DNA from: Lathyrus oleraceus
Lineage: Eukaryota > Streptophyta > Magnoliopsida > Fabales > Fabaceae
Reading direction: 5' to 3'
Assembly (NCBI RefSeq): GCF_024323335.1
Contig: NC_066579.1
Span: 250,473,575 to 250,537,574, forward strand
Length of the DNA: 64,000 bases
Shown: piece after piece, positions 11,317-22,784 of the stretch
Layout: every line of letters begins with the position of its first letter
Numbering within the stretch: position 1 is the first letter of the stretch
Program-made: the position numbers and the translations under genes
Notes under the pieces: generated by a model
The model's input: the letters and a program-made list of their open reading frames with translations, nothing else
Database searches by the model: none
Told to the model about the DNA's origin: nothing

Positions 11317-12866
11317 TCCTCCAGACAAGTGGCTTGGACAATCTCCTCAGAAGACCAATTGTTGAGAACTTCACCCGGGATCCTCGCACGCACCCAATTA
11401 TCGATGTCGCAATCACTATCCCCATCTTCATTGTTGACCGCAGAGACTAATTTGACTTCTCCTTCAACCATGTTAACGTTGGCTCCACCATGCTGGGGCA
11501 TGGGATTGTTGACGACATTAGGAGCTGGTGCAAAGTTAACAGTTCTGAACTACGTGCTTAAAAGCTTTGCAGTTCTCAATATTGTGGCCAGGTGCCCCAG
11601 AGTGGAAGCTACACCAAGCTTTGGCGTCATAACCCACCGGAAGCCTACCAACGGGAGGAGCCAGAGTGCGCAACTGCACAAGTTGTAGTTGTTGAAGACT
11701 AGAAAGCAACTGAGCGTACGACATTGGAAGAGTGTCGAAACGCCGATCCATCGTCCTTGGCCTCGGTTGATAGGCGAGTCTGTTACCCGGTTGTTGTGGT
11801 TGGTACTGAGCTGGTTGACACTGTGGTTGTTGTTGTTGTAGTTCTGAAAGTTATTCCTCCGGTTATCCCTGTTCTGATAAGAAGATATGGCACTTGTATC
11901 CCCTTCTCTCCTCTTCTGTCCCTGAATGAACGGCTTCTTCACCCCTGATGAGGATCCACCTCCACTCTGGGTCTTGTATGTCCTCAGGTAATTCTCCACC
12001 CTCTCTCCGGTAGAGACTACATCAGCAAAATTGGAGGCATTTCAACCCACCAGGCGCTCCAAATAAGGTCCTGGCAGAGTGTTCATGAACATGTTAGCCA
12101 TTTCCTTCTCCAACATAGGAGGTTGAACACGAGAAGCTATTTCTCTCTAGCGTTGAGCGTATTCTTTGAAGCACTCATTGCTTTTAAGAGACAGATTTTG
12201 AAGTTGAGTTTTGTCCGGAGCCATGTCTGCGTTATATTGATACTGCTTCACGAAAGCCTCAGCCAAATCCCTCCAGCAACGGATGTGGGCTCTGTCCAGC
12301 CTCATATACCATTCCAGGGATGCCCCAACTAGGTTGTCCTGGAAAAAGTACATAAGCAACTTTTCGTCATCGGAGTATGCAACCATTTTACGGAAATAGG
12401 CTTGCACATGGGTCTTCGGGCAAGAGTTGCCATTGTATTTGTCAAATATCGGGACCTTGAATTTCGGTGGCACTCTCACACCTGGGACCAGCCCCAAGTC
12501 AGCAACATCTACTCCCAGCGAATTCTGTCCTTCCACTTCCTTCAACCTCTCTTCCAATCTTCTAAACATGGGGTCTACACCATGACCCATACTAAAGTCT
12601 TCCTGCAGCAGGGGGAACTGATCGTCCTGATCATCATGAACGGGTTGTTGACCGGAGGTGACATGTAGGATTGGGATAGGCCCCGGTCCATTGGGTCCAT
12701 TAGCCTCTCTAGCTGGAGGATCAATCACCGTCTCTAGTTGAGCAGGGGGATTTCTCTGTATCATCTGCTTGAGCTCTTGTTGTCCCTGAGCCACCCCTTG
12801 AACCACATCCATGAATTGATTCATGCGGATTTTCATCTCGGCGAACTCTGCCTCTAGGCTTTCCAT
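11317..12866 (-). pseudogene. Element B gag with fused protease remnant
   Basis: Gag starts at the ATG at 12866. It has a coiled-coil-like N-terminus (EAEFAEMKIRMNQFMDVV), the capsid-like part (FKVPIFDKYNGNSCPKTH, YFQDNLVGASLEWYMRLD), an Asn-rich linker and one zinc knuckle (CSFHSGAPGHNIENC, 11670-11620). A Trp codon is TAG at about 12147. There is a one-base shift near 11790 and another near 11540. After GGANVNMVEG (about 11475) the sequence jumps within about 25 codons to a stretch resembling the end of protease (DNWVRARIPGEVLNNW), then the intron. The whole aspartic protease core and the C-terminal part of gag seen in A and E are therefore missing, roughly 1.6 kb by comparison with A. Confidence 0.88.
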
Positions 12867-14074
12867 TACTATCTGTTGGTTTCTACGGGTACCGTACCGG
12901 TGAATGCCTGGGTCAGCTATCCTGCTGATTGAACACCAAACAAACCGAGAACACTGTGGCGGTACCTGTTATGCAAGACATGCTAATGAATATGTAAATG
13001 CAATGACATGTTTATCAATTCCAAAGGTATTATACCCCCTTGATTCCAGTCTCTCAATAGATAAACGATGTAAAAAAAAAGACTAAGCAGTTGATGAGAA
13101 CCAAGAAAATTCCGACTAGAATCAAGTAGAAGATATAAACCCCACAGAAATGGATAAACATGTGTGAATGATTATGAATGCAACATGATGTGATTCAAAA
13201 TGATGTGAATGCAGTGCAGTGGCATGGGAATCAGGATCGCTGTATCTGCTTGAACATCTGTCAGGTTGCACTATCTGGAGAGAAATTAAGAGCACACCAA
13301 ACAAAGGTCATGGGATGGATCATGTTATCCTTAATATAAACCACCCATTTTGGTGGATTATGGTTTACACCTTATCAACACCCAAGTTTCATTGATATTA
13401 AGGATACCTGATCGGATCAACCATGAATCAAGGGTTTGTTGCAAGTCACGAGCATGGAGTTTAGCTTAAGAACCACCCAAAAGGAGTGTACTAAGGTTTA
13501 AACCTGCCAAACATGTTCTACAAAAGGTTCCCATAGTCATAATCCCATCTTTCGGATATTATCGGAGGAACAACTACTCGTATTCCAAAAATATTCTCAA
13601 GAGAGACTCTTATGAGTGTAGTATCGTGTAACAATCGTATCAAATCTTACACTTGAACGACTTTTGCACTACGTCCTACGAATAGGCCAAGATGGGTCTG
13701 GTAAACTAAGGTCCTTGGCTTCTAAGGTCTATATTGGAAAAAGTAATGTCTAACCACAACTTACTTGTGTGACATTATTGATCTCAACATGACCTCCACC
13801 AAGTGAATGGGCTTGCAAGTCAACTTGCTAAGGAATAACTCCACACAAGTCGACAAGACTATGCCATTCTCCTATTCTAAGTGCACTCGAGTTCGGGTAT
13901 AGAACTCACCTCACAAAGATCACCAAGCAGCCATAGCCAGCCAACAGATACATCAATGATGTGTACACAATGCAATAAGGTAAAGAAGGTAAATAAATAA
14001 CTGTACAAAAGCATGAACACCCAATAAACAAACAAACTACAAAAGCTAGGAGGGACTCGCTTAGGGAAACCGGG
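12867..14074 (-). other. Element B 5' leader (untranslated)
   Basis: About 1.2 kb between PBS and gag with no credible gene; ORF1 is absent. The part 13290-13870 is closely similar to the leader of element A (20900-21460), including a long inverted repeat. Leaders of LTR elements normally carry packaging and dimerisation signals, which is the likely role of this conserved block. Confidence 0.75.
13326..13406. repeat. Leader inverted repeat in element B
   Basis: A 15-base arm at 13326-13340 pairs with 13392-13406 with one mismatch (TATCCTTAATATMAA against its complement), around a 51-base loop. The equivalent arms in element A are perfect but differ in sequence at one base per arm, so pairing is kept. 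Confidence 0.7.
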
Positions 14075-14092
14075 TCCCCAGCAGAGTCGCCA
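14075..14092 (-). other. Element B primer binding site
   Basis: TGGCGACTCTGCTGGGGA on the minus strand, two bases after the end of the 5' LTR. It starts TGG, as needed to pair with a tRNA CCA end. The same 18-mer follows the LTR of element A. In Ogre elements the primer is reported as a tRNA-Arg, which fits but was not checked. Confidence 0.85.
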
Positions 14093-14094
14093 GT

Positions 14095-15858
14095 TGTCGC
14101 AACCTAAAAAATACAGTGTGCGAAAAAACAACCGGCGAAAGAAAATGACAGAAGAGTCGCCACCGTGCGTTATTTATCCCAAAGGAGGGAAAGGAAATGC
14201 TCGAAGTAAACTTGAAAAGAGGAAAGGAAAAGACAAGGTCTCGCAACCAAATCTTGGGTTCGGGAGTCGGTTATGCGAAGGGAAGGTATTAGCACCCCTA
14301 TGCATCCGTAGTACTCTACGGGATCCACTTTTGTAGTTCTTGTCTAAAGGGTGTGAGTTTATCTTGTGCTGTTTACTAAAAAAAAGGGTTAAATGAAAAC
14401 GACTCACGCGGATGTCGCATCCACTGCATACGTATCTCATCTGAATATGAGAATCAGAGTCTTCGTAGCTCGGCTGACCTATGGGTTGGGGGATATGTGC
14501 TCGCTAAGACATCGTGCCTTATGCCTACGTATCTCATCTGAAATGAGAATCAGAGCAAGTCGTAGTTCGGCTAACTACGGGTTAAGGGTTACGTTTTGGG
14601 GGCGGACGACGTTACTACGCAATCTACCGGATGCTCGACCTTTGGAGACTTACTCATCTGTAGTAGAAGGAGTAAACGTGTGTTTAGGAGAAGAAAAATC
14701 AATGAAGGTTTAGGGTTTGGGATGCTCATGCAAAAAGGCAGTCCTTGACGAAGGAACCGCGCTACCTGCGGGGATAAGAACACATACAAAACAAACATGT
14801 ATAAAGTAAATGTGCCAACAAGGCAATCAGAACAAATCTCCCAAATTGTATCCCACAAGCAAAGTGGAATATCCAGCGAGCTATCCCTGCAAAAGTCATG
14901 TGAGCCTTCACAAAAACTCAACAAAAGGGTTAGTGAACAAGATAAGGATTAGGAGAAAACATGCTATGACAAACGTAAGTCAGATTAGAGCAAAACAGTA
15001 TAGTTTTTCATGGATAACAGTATGGTTTCAGAAACCTAAAACCCTGTGGCATACACTTCAGAAATTAAACGATTAAGCATTCAAGGCATTATTTATACAT
15101 TCATACATAATTATGAACCCATGGGCAAAAACCTAATGAAATTCATCCATCATACCTCAAACATTTAGAGTATTCAACTTCAAAGCACAAAGGTAATGGG
15201 AATAAGGGCAAACCTGATTGGAGAGATCGGTTGAAATCAAATGGCACGGCTGGATTTGCAAACCAATGTTAGGGTTTGCTTGAGCTGAAAGTGTGTGAGT
15301 CAGAATGAACCTTTCAGAGTTTCCTGGAGGTTGCTCTGAACTCTGTTAGCTCTTCTCTCACTATCTTTTTCCCCAGGGTTCTTCTCTCACTATCTTTTTC
15401 CCAGACAGGGTAATAGGAATAGAATGACCTTTGGTTTCACTGAAACTCTGAATTTATAACCTGATTTTTGTGGACCTGTGGGCTGAAATGAGAGAGGTCC
15501 AAGTCCAAGATTTTTTCTTTTATTTTTTTATTTATTTTTTTATTTTTATTTTTTTTTCAAAACACGTGGGCTTCGCCTAGCGAGCATGACAGCTCATGAA
15601 CAAACCTTTGCTCCTTCAAGATTAACGTTTTGACTGACGAATAGACCCCTGTTGGAAGTAACTCAAGTCTTTCCCTTGTAATGACTGATCATCTAAATAG
15701 AGCCCACAAAGTGTCATGGATGATGTTCAAGCTTCTTGAATCCGATTCCGATTGCCATGATGAAATGCAAATGTTAAATGACCTAAAAATGAATGCATGC
15801 ATGAGGTGTAAAGTGTATGCTTCCAGGAAAAATGAAGGGTAAATTTTGGGGTATTACA
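14095..15858 (-). repeat. Element B 5' LTR (1,764 bp)
   Basis: Minus-strand start TGTAATACCCC at 15858 and end GGTTGCGACA at 14095, the normal TG...CA ends. It is colinear with 3500-5295 apart from scattered substitutions and a shorter T-rich tract. It carries the promoter for the genomic RNA. Confidence 0.93.
15451..15458 (-). promoter_or_regulatory. Putative TATA box in element B 5' LTR
   Basis: TATAAATT on the minus strand, conserved with the 3' LTR. Transcription would run left toward gag. Confidence 0.5.
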
Positions 15859-15863
15859 GAAAC
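15859..15863. repeat. Target site duplication of element B, right copy
   Basis: GAAAC, identical to 3495-3499. Removing B and one copy makes the protease frame of element A continuous. Confidence 0.9.
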
Positions 15864-16707
15864 CTCCACTCTGGAACAGCCCACACTCATTGGAGACACC
15901 TGAAGAATACCCTATGCCAGCTCGGGATTTATTATCTTCCATCTTTATCATTTGTCCCAAACCAGTAGTTGCACCATGCTCAATGGCCAACTTAGCATCA
16001 TTGTAGGAAGCAAATGAAGAAGGTCATTTCCTTGAAGGCTCATCAATAGACAAGGCTTGGAACGGAGTCCCAATCTCATCCTTAGCATCTATATAGGAAA
16101 TGGAAGATAAATGGCTAACCAAGAGTGCCTTCTCTCCCCCTATCACCACCAACTTTTTGTTTTTTACAAACTTTAACTTCTGGTGTAGGGTGGATGTCAC
16201 GGCGCCTGCCTCGTGAATCCATGGTCTGCCAAGCAAACAGCTGTATGATGGATGGATGTCCATGACCTAGAAAGTGATCTGGAAATCACTAGGTCCAATC
16301 TTGATCGGGATCTCTACTTCACCGATCACAGTTTTGCATGATCCATCAAAAGCTTTAACTACCACCCCACTCTACCTCATGGGAGGCCCCTGGTAAGAAA
16401 GTTTAGCCAGAGTGGATTTTGGCAACACATTAAGTGATGATCCTGTGTCTACCAACACATTAGACAAGGCATCATCTTTGCAATTCATTGAAATGTGTAA
16501 AGCCAAATTATGGTTTTTTCCCTCCTTAGGAAGATCAGCCTCACAGAAGCTCAAATTGTTGCAAGCGATTATGTTTGCAACAATGCTATCAAGCTGCTCA
16601 ATAGTGACATCGTGGTCCACATATGTCACGTCCAACACCCTCTGCAAAGCTTCGCGGTGTGGCTCAGAATTCATCAACAAAGATAACACTGATATCTTTG
16701 ATGGGGT
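15864..16707 (-). pseudogene. Element A aspartic protease (interrupted by B)
   Basis: A retropepsin-like protease in the same frame as gag. The active site is intact (VLVDTGSSLNVLPKS, about 16435), and the fold continues with MDIHPSYSCLLGRPWIHEAG (16263 onward). It would cut Gag-Pro and Pol precursors inside particles. In-frame stops interrupt it at 16372-16374 (TAG), 16264-16266 (TAG, probable former CAG) and 16024-16026 (TGA), and element B sits at its far end. The last part of the reading frame lies at 3355-3494. No frameshift was seen, only nonsense codons. Confidence 0.88.
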
Positions 16708-19005
16708 TTATAGCAGCTGATCAACAACATTGTATTCACTTCTCTTGATGAGCCTCAATATCTCATCACTATCCTCTTTCAAAATTCCATGCTGGCCAAC
16801 CAGGATAGGAGTGTTTTTATTTTGAACAACAACAGGGTCAACACCCTTCACATCAGGATTATTCAAAGAAGAAGTCCCCACGGGACCAGCAGGATTAACC
16901 ACAGCTTTCCCCACAACGCCTTCATGGGGTTTCGGCAGCGCCGAGAAAACACGACCACTACGGGTCACACCACTGACGTCAGAGATGCTTACTACGGTAG
17001 TTGAGGGCAACAGAACCTCCTTCCCATCTTCTAGCATCACAGTATTATACCTGTAAGGCCCAACTTTGTCAAATAAATACGAAACAGGACCCGCTGGCTT
17101 TATCATAAGAGATGGTGACACTTTCTTCTTGCTGTCATCATACTTGACGACAACAGGCTCTGGCATTCTAAAAATAGGGGAAATAACATCAACTTCGTCC
17201 TCATTACGATTCTGAAGTATTTCGATCATTCCCTGATCCGGCATCTCTTGGATGTCCTTTCTAACTTGTCGGCATCCTCTTTCGTTGATAGTGCACACCT
17301 GGCACCTATCATGGTCATGCTCATAGTGACTGTATCCACACAACAGTTTATGCATCTCAACCAAAGATTGCCTGATATCATTGACATAGAGGACTTTATA
17401 TTTGCTAGGGTATCCCTGGACCATATTCACAACAGCTTTCCCATGCTCGGGAAATGGGTTCTTCTTCACATTAGGACCTATGTCCTCGAAAAATAAAATA
17501 CCGCTTCTCACAAGGTCTTGCACCTTGGTCTTCAACGGATAGCAATTTTCCACGTCATGTCCGGGAGCACCAGAATGATATACACAATGTAATTCAGGCT
17601 TATACCACCACTTAGGGTTGGTTGGTACAGCAGGAGGGTCTCGTGGAGTAATCAATTTTCTATCAATCAGAGAAGGATAGAGTTCAGCATAGGTCATCGG
17701 AATTGGATCAAAAGTTACCCTCTTCCTCTCGTAGTTGCTGGTGCTGGTGTTATTGTTGTTTCGAGGCTGGTAGGCCTGCTGTTGCTGACGATGTTGTTGT
17801 TGATATTGTTGATGTTGTTGTTGTTGATGATGAACTTCTCTAAAGGCAGGTGCTATATGAGTCACCTGGTGTTGGCTGACGGTAGGGCGAATATTCTTCC
17901 TCTTCACAGAGGGTCTTCTTTTGATGTGAGAGGACACATCATGTGTCTCTCCCTCCTTCTTCTTAGCAAAGCTCCCATATCTCTTTGCTGAAGAGTTGTC
18001 ATACCTAAACAAACGTCCTTCGCGGACTCCTTCCTCTAGCCTCATTCCCATATTCACCATTTCGGTGAACTCCGAGGGAGAACTAGCAATCATCCTCTCA
18101 TAGTAGAAAGAGCTCAAAGTCTTCAAAAAGATCTTCGTCATCTCTTTCTCCTCTAGGGGTGACACTATCTGAGCTGCCAACTCGCGCCATCTCTGGGCGT
18201 ACTCTTTGAAGGCTTCTTTCTCTTTCTGGGACATCGCCCTCAACTGGTCCCTATCAGGAGCCATATCCACATTGTATTTATATTGCTTGACGAAGGCTTC
18301 ACCCAGATCATTGAAGTAGCGGATGTTCGCACTATCAAGCCCCATGTACCATCGGAGCGCAGCACCAAACAAGTTGTCCTGGAAGTAGTGGATAAGAAGC
18401 TGATCATTATCAGTTTGTGTTGACATCTTGCGAGCATACATCACAAGATGGCTGAGCGGGCATGTGTTTCCCTTGTACTTCTCAAAGTCAGGTACTTTGA
18501 GCTTTACAGGGATCTTCACGTTGGGCACAAGGCACAACTATGCAACACTCTTACCGAAGAGGTCCTTACCCCTCAAAGTCTTCAGTTCCTTGCGCAGCTC
18601 AAGGAATTAGTCTTTCATTTCATCCATCTTTTCATAAACGTCTGGGCCCTCAGATAGCTCAGAATGATAGACGGTGTCTTCAACTCTTGGTAAGGTGTGC
18701 ACAACAGGAGGTGGCACAGAAAGGACCGGGCTAGATGCCGGTAGAGAAGCAAGAGTTAGAGTAAAACCCTCGGGCACAAAATTGGCGGGCATTCCCCAGG
18801 GGAACTCGACTGGCATGGTTGGAGCAAAATGGGTTGTGGCAGCAGGCACAGGTGAAGAAGCTACCTCTAAGATGACAGTCCTCACGGGAGGAGTTGCAGG
18901 AGTTGGTGATGATTGACTTTGAGCAGCCAGCACTGACTCCATCATGGCAGTCAGCCTAGCAATCTCGTCTTTCAGTTCCCGGTTCTCTTGCTCTAAGTGC
19001 TCCAT
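16708..19005 (-). pseudogene. Element A gag
   Basis: Starts at ATG 19005 (MEHLEQENRELKDEIARL, a coiled-coil-like N-terminus). A Pro-rich linker is followed by the capsid-like domain (VKLKVPDFEKYKGNTCPLSH, YFQDNLFGAALRWYMGLD, FKEYAQRWRELAAQI), a Gln-rich stretch near 17760-17840, a zinc knuckle (CVYHSGAPGHDVENC, about 17575) and a long C-terminal region with a Cys/His cluster near 17290-17330 (HDRCQVCTINERGC). Two nonsense codons break it early: TAA at 18607-18609 (Gln in E) and TAG at about 18538 (Glu in E). A TAA at 16708-16710 separates gag from protease in the same frame. Gag would form the cytoplasmic particle. Confidence 0.9.
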
Positions 19006-19327
19006 TATCCTCGGCAGATTAGCTCTTGTGTTATATCGGTGTGTCAGGTTGTCTTCAAAATAAATGAAGAGCAAAGAGTTAGACCACTGAGCTGAACAAA
19101 ACCTGCTTATGCATATGATGCATGCAATGTTTGTGCATATGATTTGTTTTTATTAGAGAAACTTTATAGAGATCTATTTGCGAATATTTGAAAATATCAA
19201 TCTTTTAAGACATATATGGAATACTCATAGCAATAATATTTGGAAAAAATTTACACCAAAGAAGTAGTACAGTTTTGGTAACCAAATTCAATACAAGAGG
19301 AAAGGAAAATGAACATCCTATGGAGCC

Positions 19328-20777
19328 CTAGAAGCAATCGTCCAAAGCTCTCGAGATTGGAAGATAAGTTGCACGAAGCCTCTTCACCTCTCTCTCATAA
19401 GCTGCTTCCATATCCGCCTTCTCCTTGGCGAGTCGACCATACTTCCTCTTCCAAAACCTGGATGACTGAGGAAGAAGAGAAGTAACCACATCATCAGGCT
19501 CATCAATAACCTGATGCTCTTGAAATTCTATCACTGCATCCTTATCTCTGAGCTGCTAAAGAAGTTCCTAACGCTCACGAACCCAAGCACGTGATCGGTC
19601 TTCATATCTCAACTCCTCTACTCCTTGATTAGGGAGGGTTGAAGGCCTAACCCTAACCATAGGGGTAGGTCTCGGATAATCATATGGCATGCGATACTCA
19701 AGCGCTCTTTTCCTCACCCAAGAGGTGTAGGGCTCCAAAGCAATACAATTCTTCGGACCAAGCTCTTTCCTTCCCTTCTTATGAACCTTGCGCCAGGCGC
19801 AGACCATCCTGCCCTTCAAGTTTTGGGGATCTTTACCCCTCTTGAAATAACACACCTTCCAACAGAATGTTGTTAGGTTTATCCTTTAAGGGGAACCCAA
19901 GCTGACGGCGAGCCAAAATAGGGTTGTAGTGAATTCTACCACATGTACCAAGAAGAGGCACATTGGAGAATTCACCACAAGAATCAATAATTTGCACACC
20001 ATCATACACACGATTATACTAAAAGATATCATCATTAGTGAGAGACATAAGTCTCGTAGACCACCATAGACATCCCTTGTTCTCCTTGAAGGCGAGCGTT
20101 TGAGGCAAGTGCGAAATAAACCACTTGTACAACAGAGGCAAACAACACACAATGGATCCACCACCTTTTGTATTCCTCATATGCAAAGAGAAATGAGTGT
20201 CGCCCAACAGAGTCGGAATGGGATTAAGAGAAGAGAAGATCCTAATAGCGTTCACATCCACAAAATTGTCGATGTTGGGGAATAACACTAGCCCATAGAT
20301 GAGAAGTACAAATATGACTTCAAAGGCGTCCTCACTTGTGGCCTTCCCAAACAAGGTAGCTTGGGCAATGAGAAATCAGATGGGAGACCTTGAATTCAAC
20401 CTTTGGTAGTCATATGAGCAACAATATCAGATACATCTATGTGAAGCAGATCAACAATCTCTTGGGAAGAAGGAACCCTCTCCAAGCCATTGAATGGAAA
20501 CTGATTCAGAATAGGTATACTCACAAGATAGGCATACTCCTCAAGTGTAGGCAAAAGCTGGAAATCCGAAAAAGTGAAGCAACGGTATAGAGGATCATAG
20601 AACTACACCAACACACTCATCAGACCTTCATCCAACTGAGTAGACAGAATAGACAGAAGTTTTCCATGACGAGCTTTGAACTCCAAAGGCTCTAATACAT
20701 AAGATGTCAAACTCCTTAACTTTTAAGTCGGGTTATCGGAAACTGTACTTCTTCGTATTCCTTCTTTGCTTATCCAT
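19328..20777 (-). pseudogene. Element A ORF1 (Ogre-specific ORF upstream of gag), broken
   Basis: A decayed version of the ORF found in E at 52840-54333. Recognisable pieces, in order on the minus strand: a start region at 20777, then EVIFVLLIYGLVLFPNIDN and KGGGSIVCCLPLLYKWFISH (20354-20019), a segment with GLGS-type decay (20164-19886), KGRKELGPKNCIALEPYTSW (19855-19568) and a Lys/Glu-rich C-terminus (19534-19328). A frameshift near 20030 and several stops, especially 20400-20770, disable it. The conserved part resembles the plant DUF7745-type domain often found in Ogre ORF1; its function is unknown and no enzyme motif is visible. Confidence 0.8.
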
Positions 20778-21476
20778 GTTTGAAAAATTGCAAATAGACC
20801 TCTTATGTCCCTTGAAAATTTTCAATGTTGATGATATGGATGCAAATGAATGCATGAATGCATGGATGCAACAATCACACTCAAGGATCAAGCAAGTCAC
20901 ACCACATAAAGGTCACGGTATGGATCAAGTCATCCTCAATATCAATCATCCATTTTGGTGGATTATGGTTTACACCTTATCAACACCCAAGTTGCATTGA
21001 TATTGAGGATATACGAGAACTGATCAATCGCCAATCAAGGGTTTATTGTAAGTCACGAGCATGGAGTCTCGATTAAGAACCACACAAGGGGAGTGTACTA
21101 TGGTTAAACCTGACGATCATGTTCTAAAAAGGTCCCCATAGCCATCATCTCATCTTTCGGATATTATCGGATAAAACGACTACTCGTATTCCAAAAATAT
21201 TCTCAAGAGAGACTCTTATGAGTGTAGTATCGCGTAAAAATCATATCAAATCTTACATTTGAATGACCTTCGCACTACGTCCTAAAATAGGCCAAGATGG
21301 GCTAGGTAATATAAGGTCTTTGGCTTCTAAGGTTTATATTGGAAAGAGTAATGCCTAACCACGACTATCGTGTGACATTATTGATCCCAACAAGACCTCC
21401 ACCAAGTGAATGGGCTTGCAAGTTAACTTGCTAAGGAATAACTCCACAGAAGTCAACAAGACTAGGAAATTTTCAT
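20778..21476 (-). other. Element A 5' leader
   Basis: Noncoding stretch between PBS and ORF1. Nearly all of it aligns by eye with the element B leader (13290-13870), and its ORF1-proximal part with E (52456-52750). Its conservation stands out against LTRs that look unrelated in A and B. It contains a perfect inverted repeat (20932-21010). Confidence 0.75.
20932..21010. repeat. Leader inverted repeat in element A
   Basis: ATCCTCAATATCAAT at 20932-20946 and its exact reverse complement at 20996-21010, around a 49-base loop. In RNA this would give a 15-bp stem. Element B has the same stem with changed bases. Confidence 0.85.
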
Positions 21477-21494
21477 TCCCCAGCAGAGTCGCCA
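21477..21494 (-). other. Element A primer binding site
   Basis: TGGCGACTCTGCTGGGGA, identical to that of element B, six bases after the LTR end. It is a probable tRNA-Arg primer site, as in other Ogre elements. Confidence 0.85.
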
Positions 21495-22709
21495 CTTTTC
21501 TGTAGCGGGGTATTCGTTACCTTTAGATTTATTTACTAAATCAAAAGTAAACATACAATTCGAGTCGCCACCGCACTTTTATTTATCCAAAGGAAAGGTT
21601 AAAAAGCGAACAAAAACCAAGTAAGAAGTTTTATCAAATAAAAAACTAATAAAAATGTCAGAGATCTAGGTAAGGGGGTTGGTTATGAAATGGGAAGGTT
21701 TTAAGCACCCAAAACATCCTTAGTACTCTACGGGAGCCCTTATTGCAAATGTGTGTTGTAGGTTGGTATTTGTGAAAATATTTGTGCAAACAAGATTGGA
21801 GGGATGACAAGAGAATAGATTATATTTACAAATTTGTTGTTTGAATGGATGTACCCATTATCTACGTACCATCACAAAGGTAGGATCAAAACCTCGTAGT
21901 TCGGGGTAAAAAATTTCAAAAGATTGGTGAATTGATTTGATCAAAAGCCTTAAGGTCTTTTGTTATCAAAGGGAGAAAACTCAACCTAAACCAATAATCC
22001 ACCATGTAAGGAGGCTTCAACATACTAGTGAGGGATTAACCTTATAATAAGTATGGAAGACTTATAGTCTAATCACTTAGGATAAGGTGAGGTTTACATC
22101 AACCACTATGATAACTCAAACCTATGGCTAATGTTTATGAAAATGTTTTAACAAAGGTGGCCGTTGGAACCACAAAAACAACTTGAAGTGAGTTGTATTT
22201 ACAAGTTAGGAGTATTTACAAAATGAAGTCAAAGTATGATTAAGATTCATTCATAATAAGTACTGATGAAAAGATTTTGAAAAGTCAAAGGCATAAGGCC
22301 TAGGTTTCTAGTTTGAAAACAATGTCAAAGTTTGCACAAAATGAGTTTGGCTTGGGTTAGAGTGGAGAGAAGAAGAGAAGGGTTAGTCCTAAAGCATACA
22401 AAGATAAGAGAAGAGATAAAACCCTTAGAGTTCCTTTTCTTGAAATCATAGAGATGATTCAAGATGCTTCTTTCCTTTGGACTTAGCAAGCAACAAGCAA
22501 TCAAAACAAATATACATTCAAGCTCCTAGGATCTCCATTTTGTTTGTCTCTCATAACTTGGCTACTCATGACAATGGTCCTTATTACTATCTCAATATGG
22601 AATCCCTATCACACAAGAACAAACATCAAAAAATTCATAACACAATAAGAGGAATGGACAAAGAATGAGTTTAGATTAGGGGTCCTTTGAAGTCAACTTT
22701 AAGATTTAG

Positions 22710-22784
22710 GCATTCTAAAGGCATGAGGCCTAGTTGCTCTTCAACCAATTTAGCATTCTAAAGGCATGAGGCCTAGTTGCTCTT
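22710..22784. repeat. Short direct duplication inside element A LTR
   Basis: A 32-base sequence (GCATTCTAAAGGCATGAGGC and 12 more bases) occurs at 22710-22741 and again at 22753-22784, a period of 43 bp. Confidence 0.85.

Larger units (their letters stand above)
3500..15858 (-). mobile_element. Element B: complete Tat-type Ty3/gypsy retrotransposon nested in A (12.36 kb)
   Basis: A full-length minus-strand element bounded by LTRs at 14095-15858 (5') and 3500-5295 (3'). It has a PBS at 14075-14092, a polypurine tract at 5296-5307 and GAAAC duplications on both sides. Internal order is leader, gag, protease remnant, intron, RT, RNase H, second RNase H, integrase, then a 2.3-kb noncoding tail with tandem repeats. 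It lacks the ORF1 seen in A and E, and its protease core is deleted. Its LTRs (about 1.8 kb) look unrelated to the 4.9-kb LTR of A, yet its leader is clearly homologous to A's. By eye the two LTRs are close to 97% alike, so it is one of the younger insertions here. Frameshifts and stops break gag and pol, so movement would need proteins from another copy. Confidence 0.93.
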
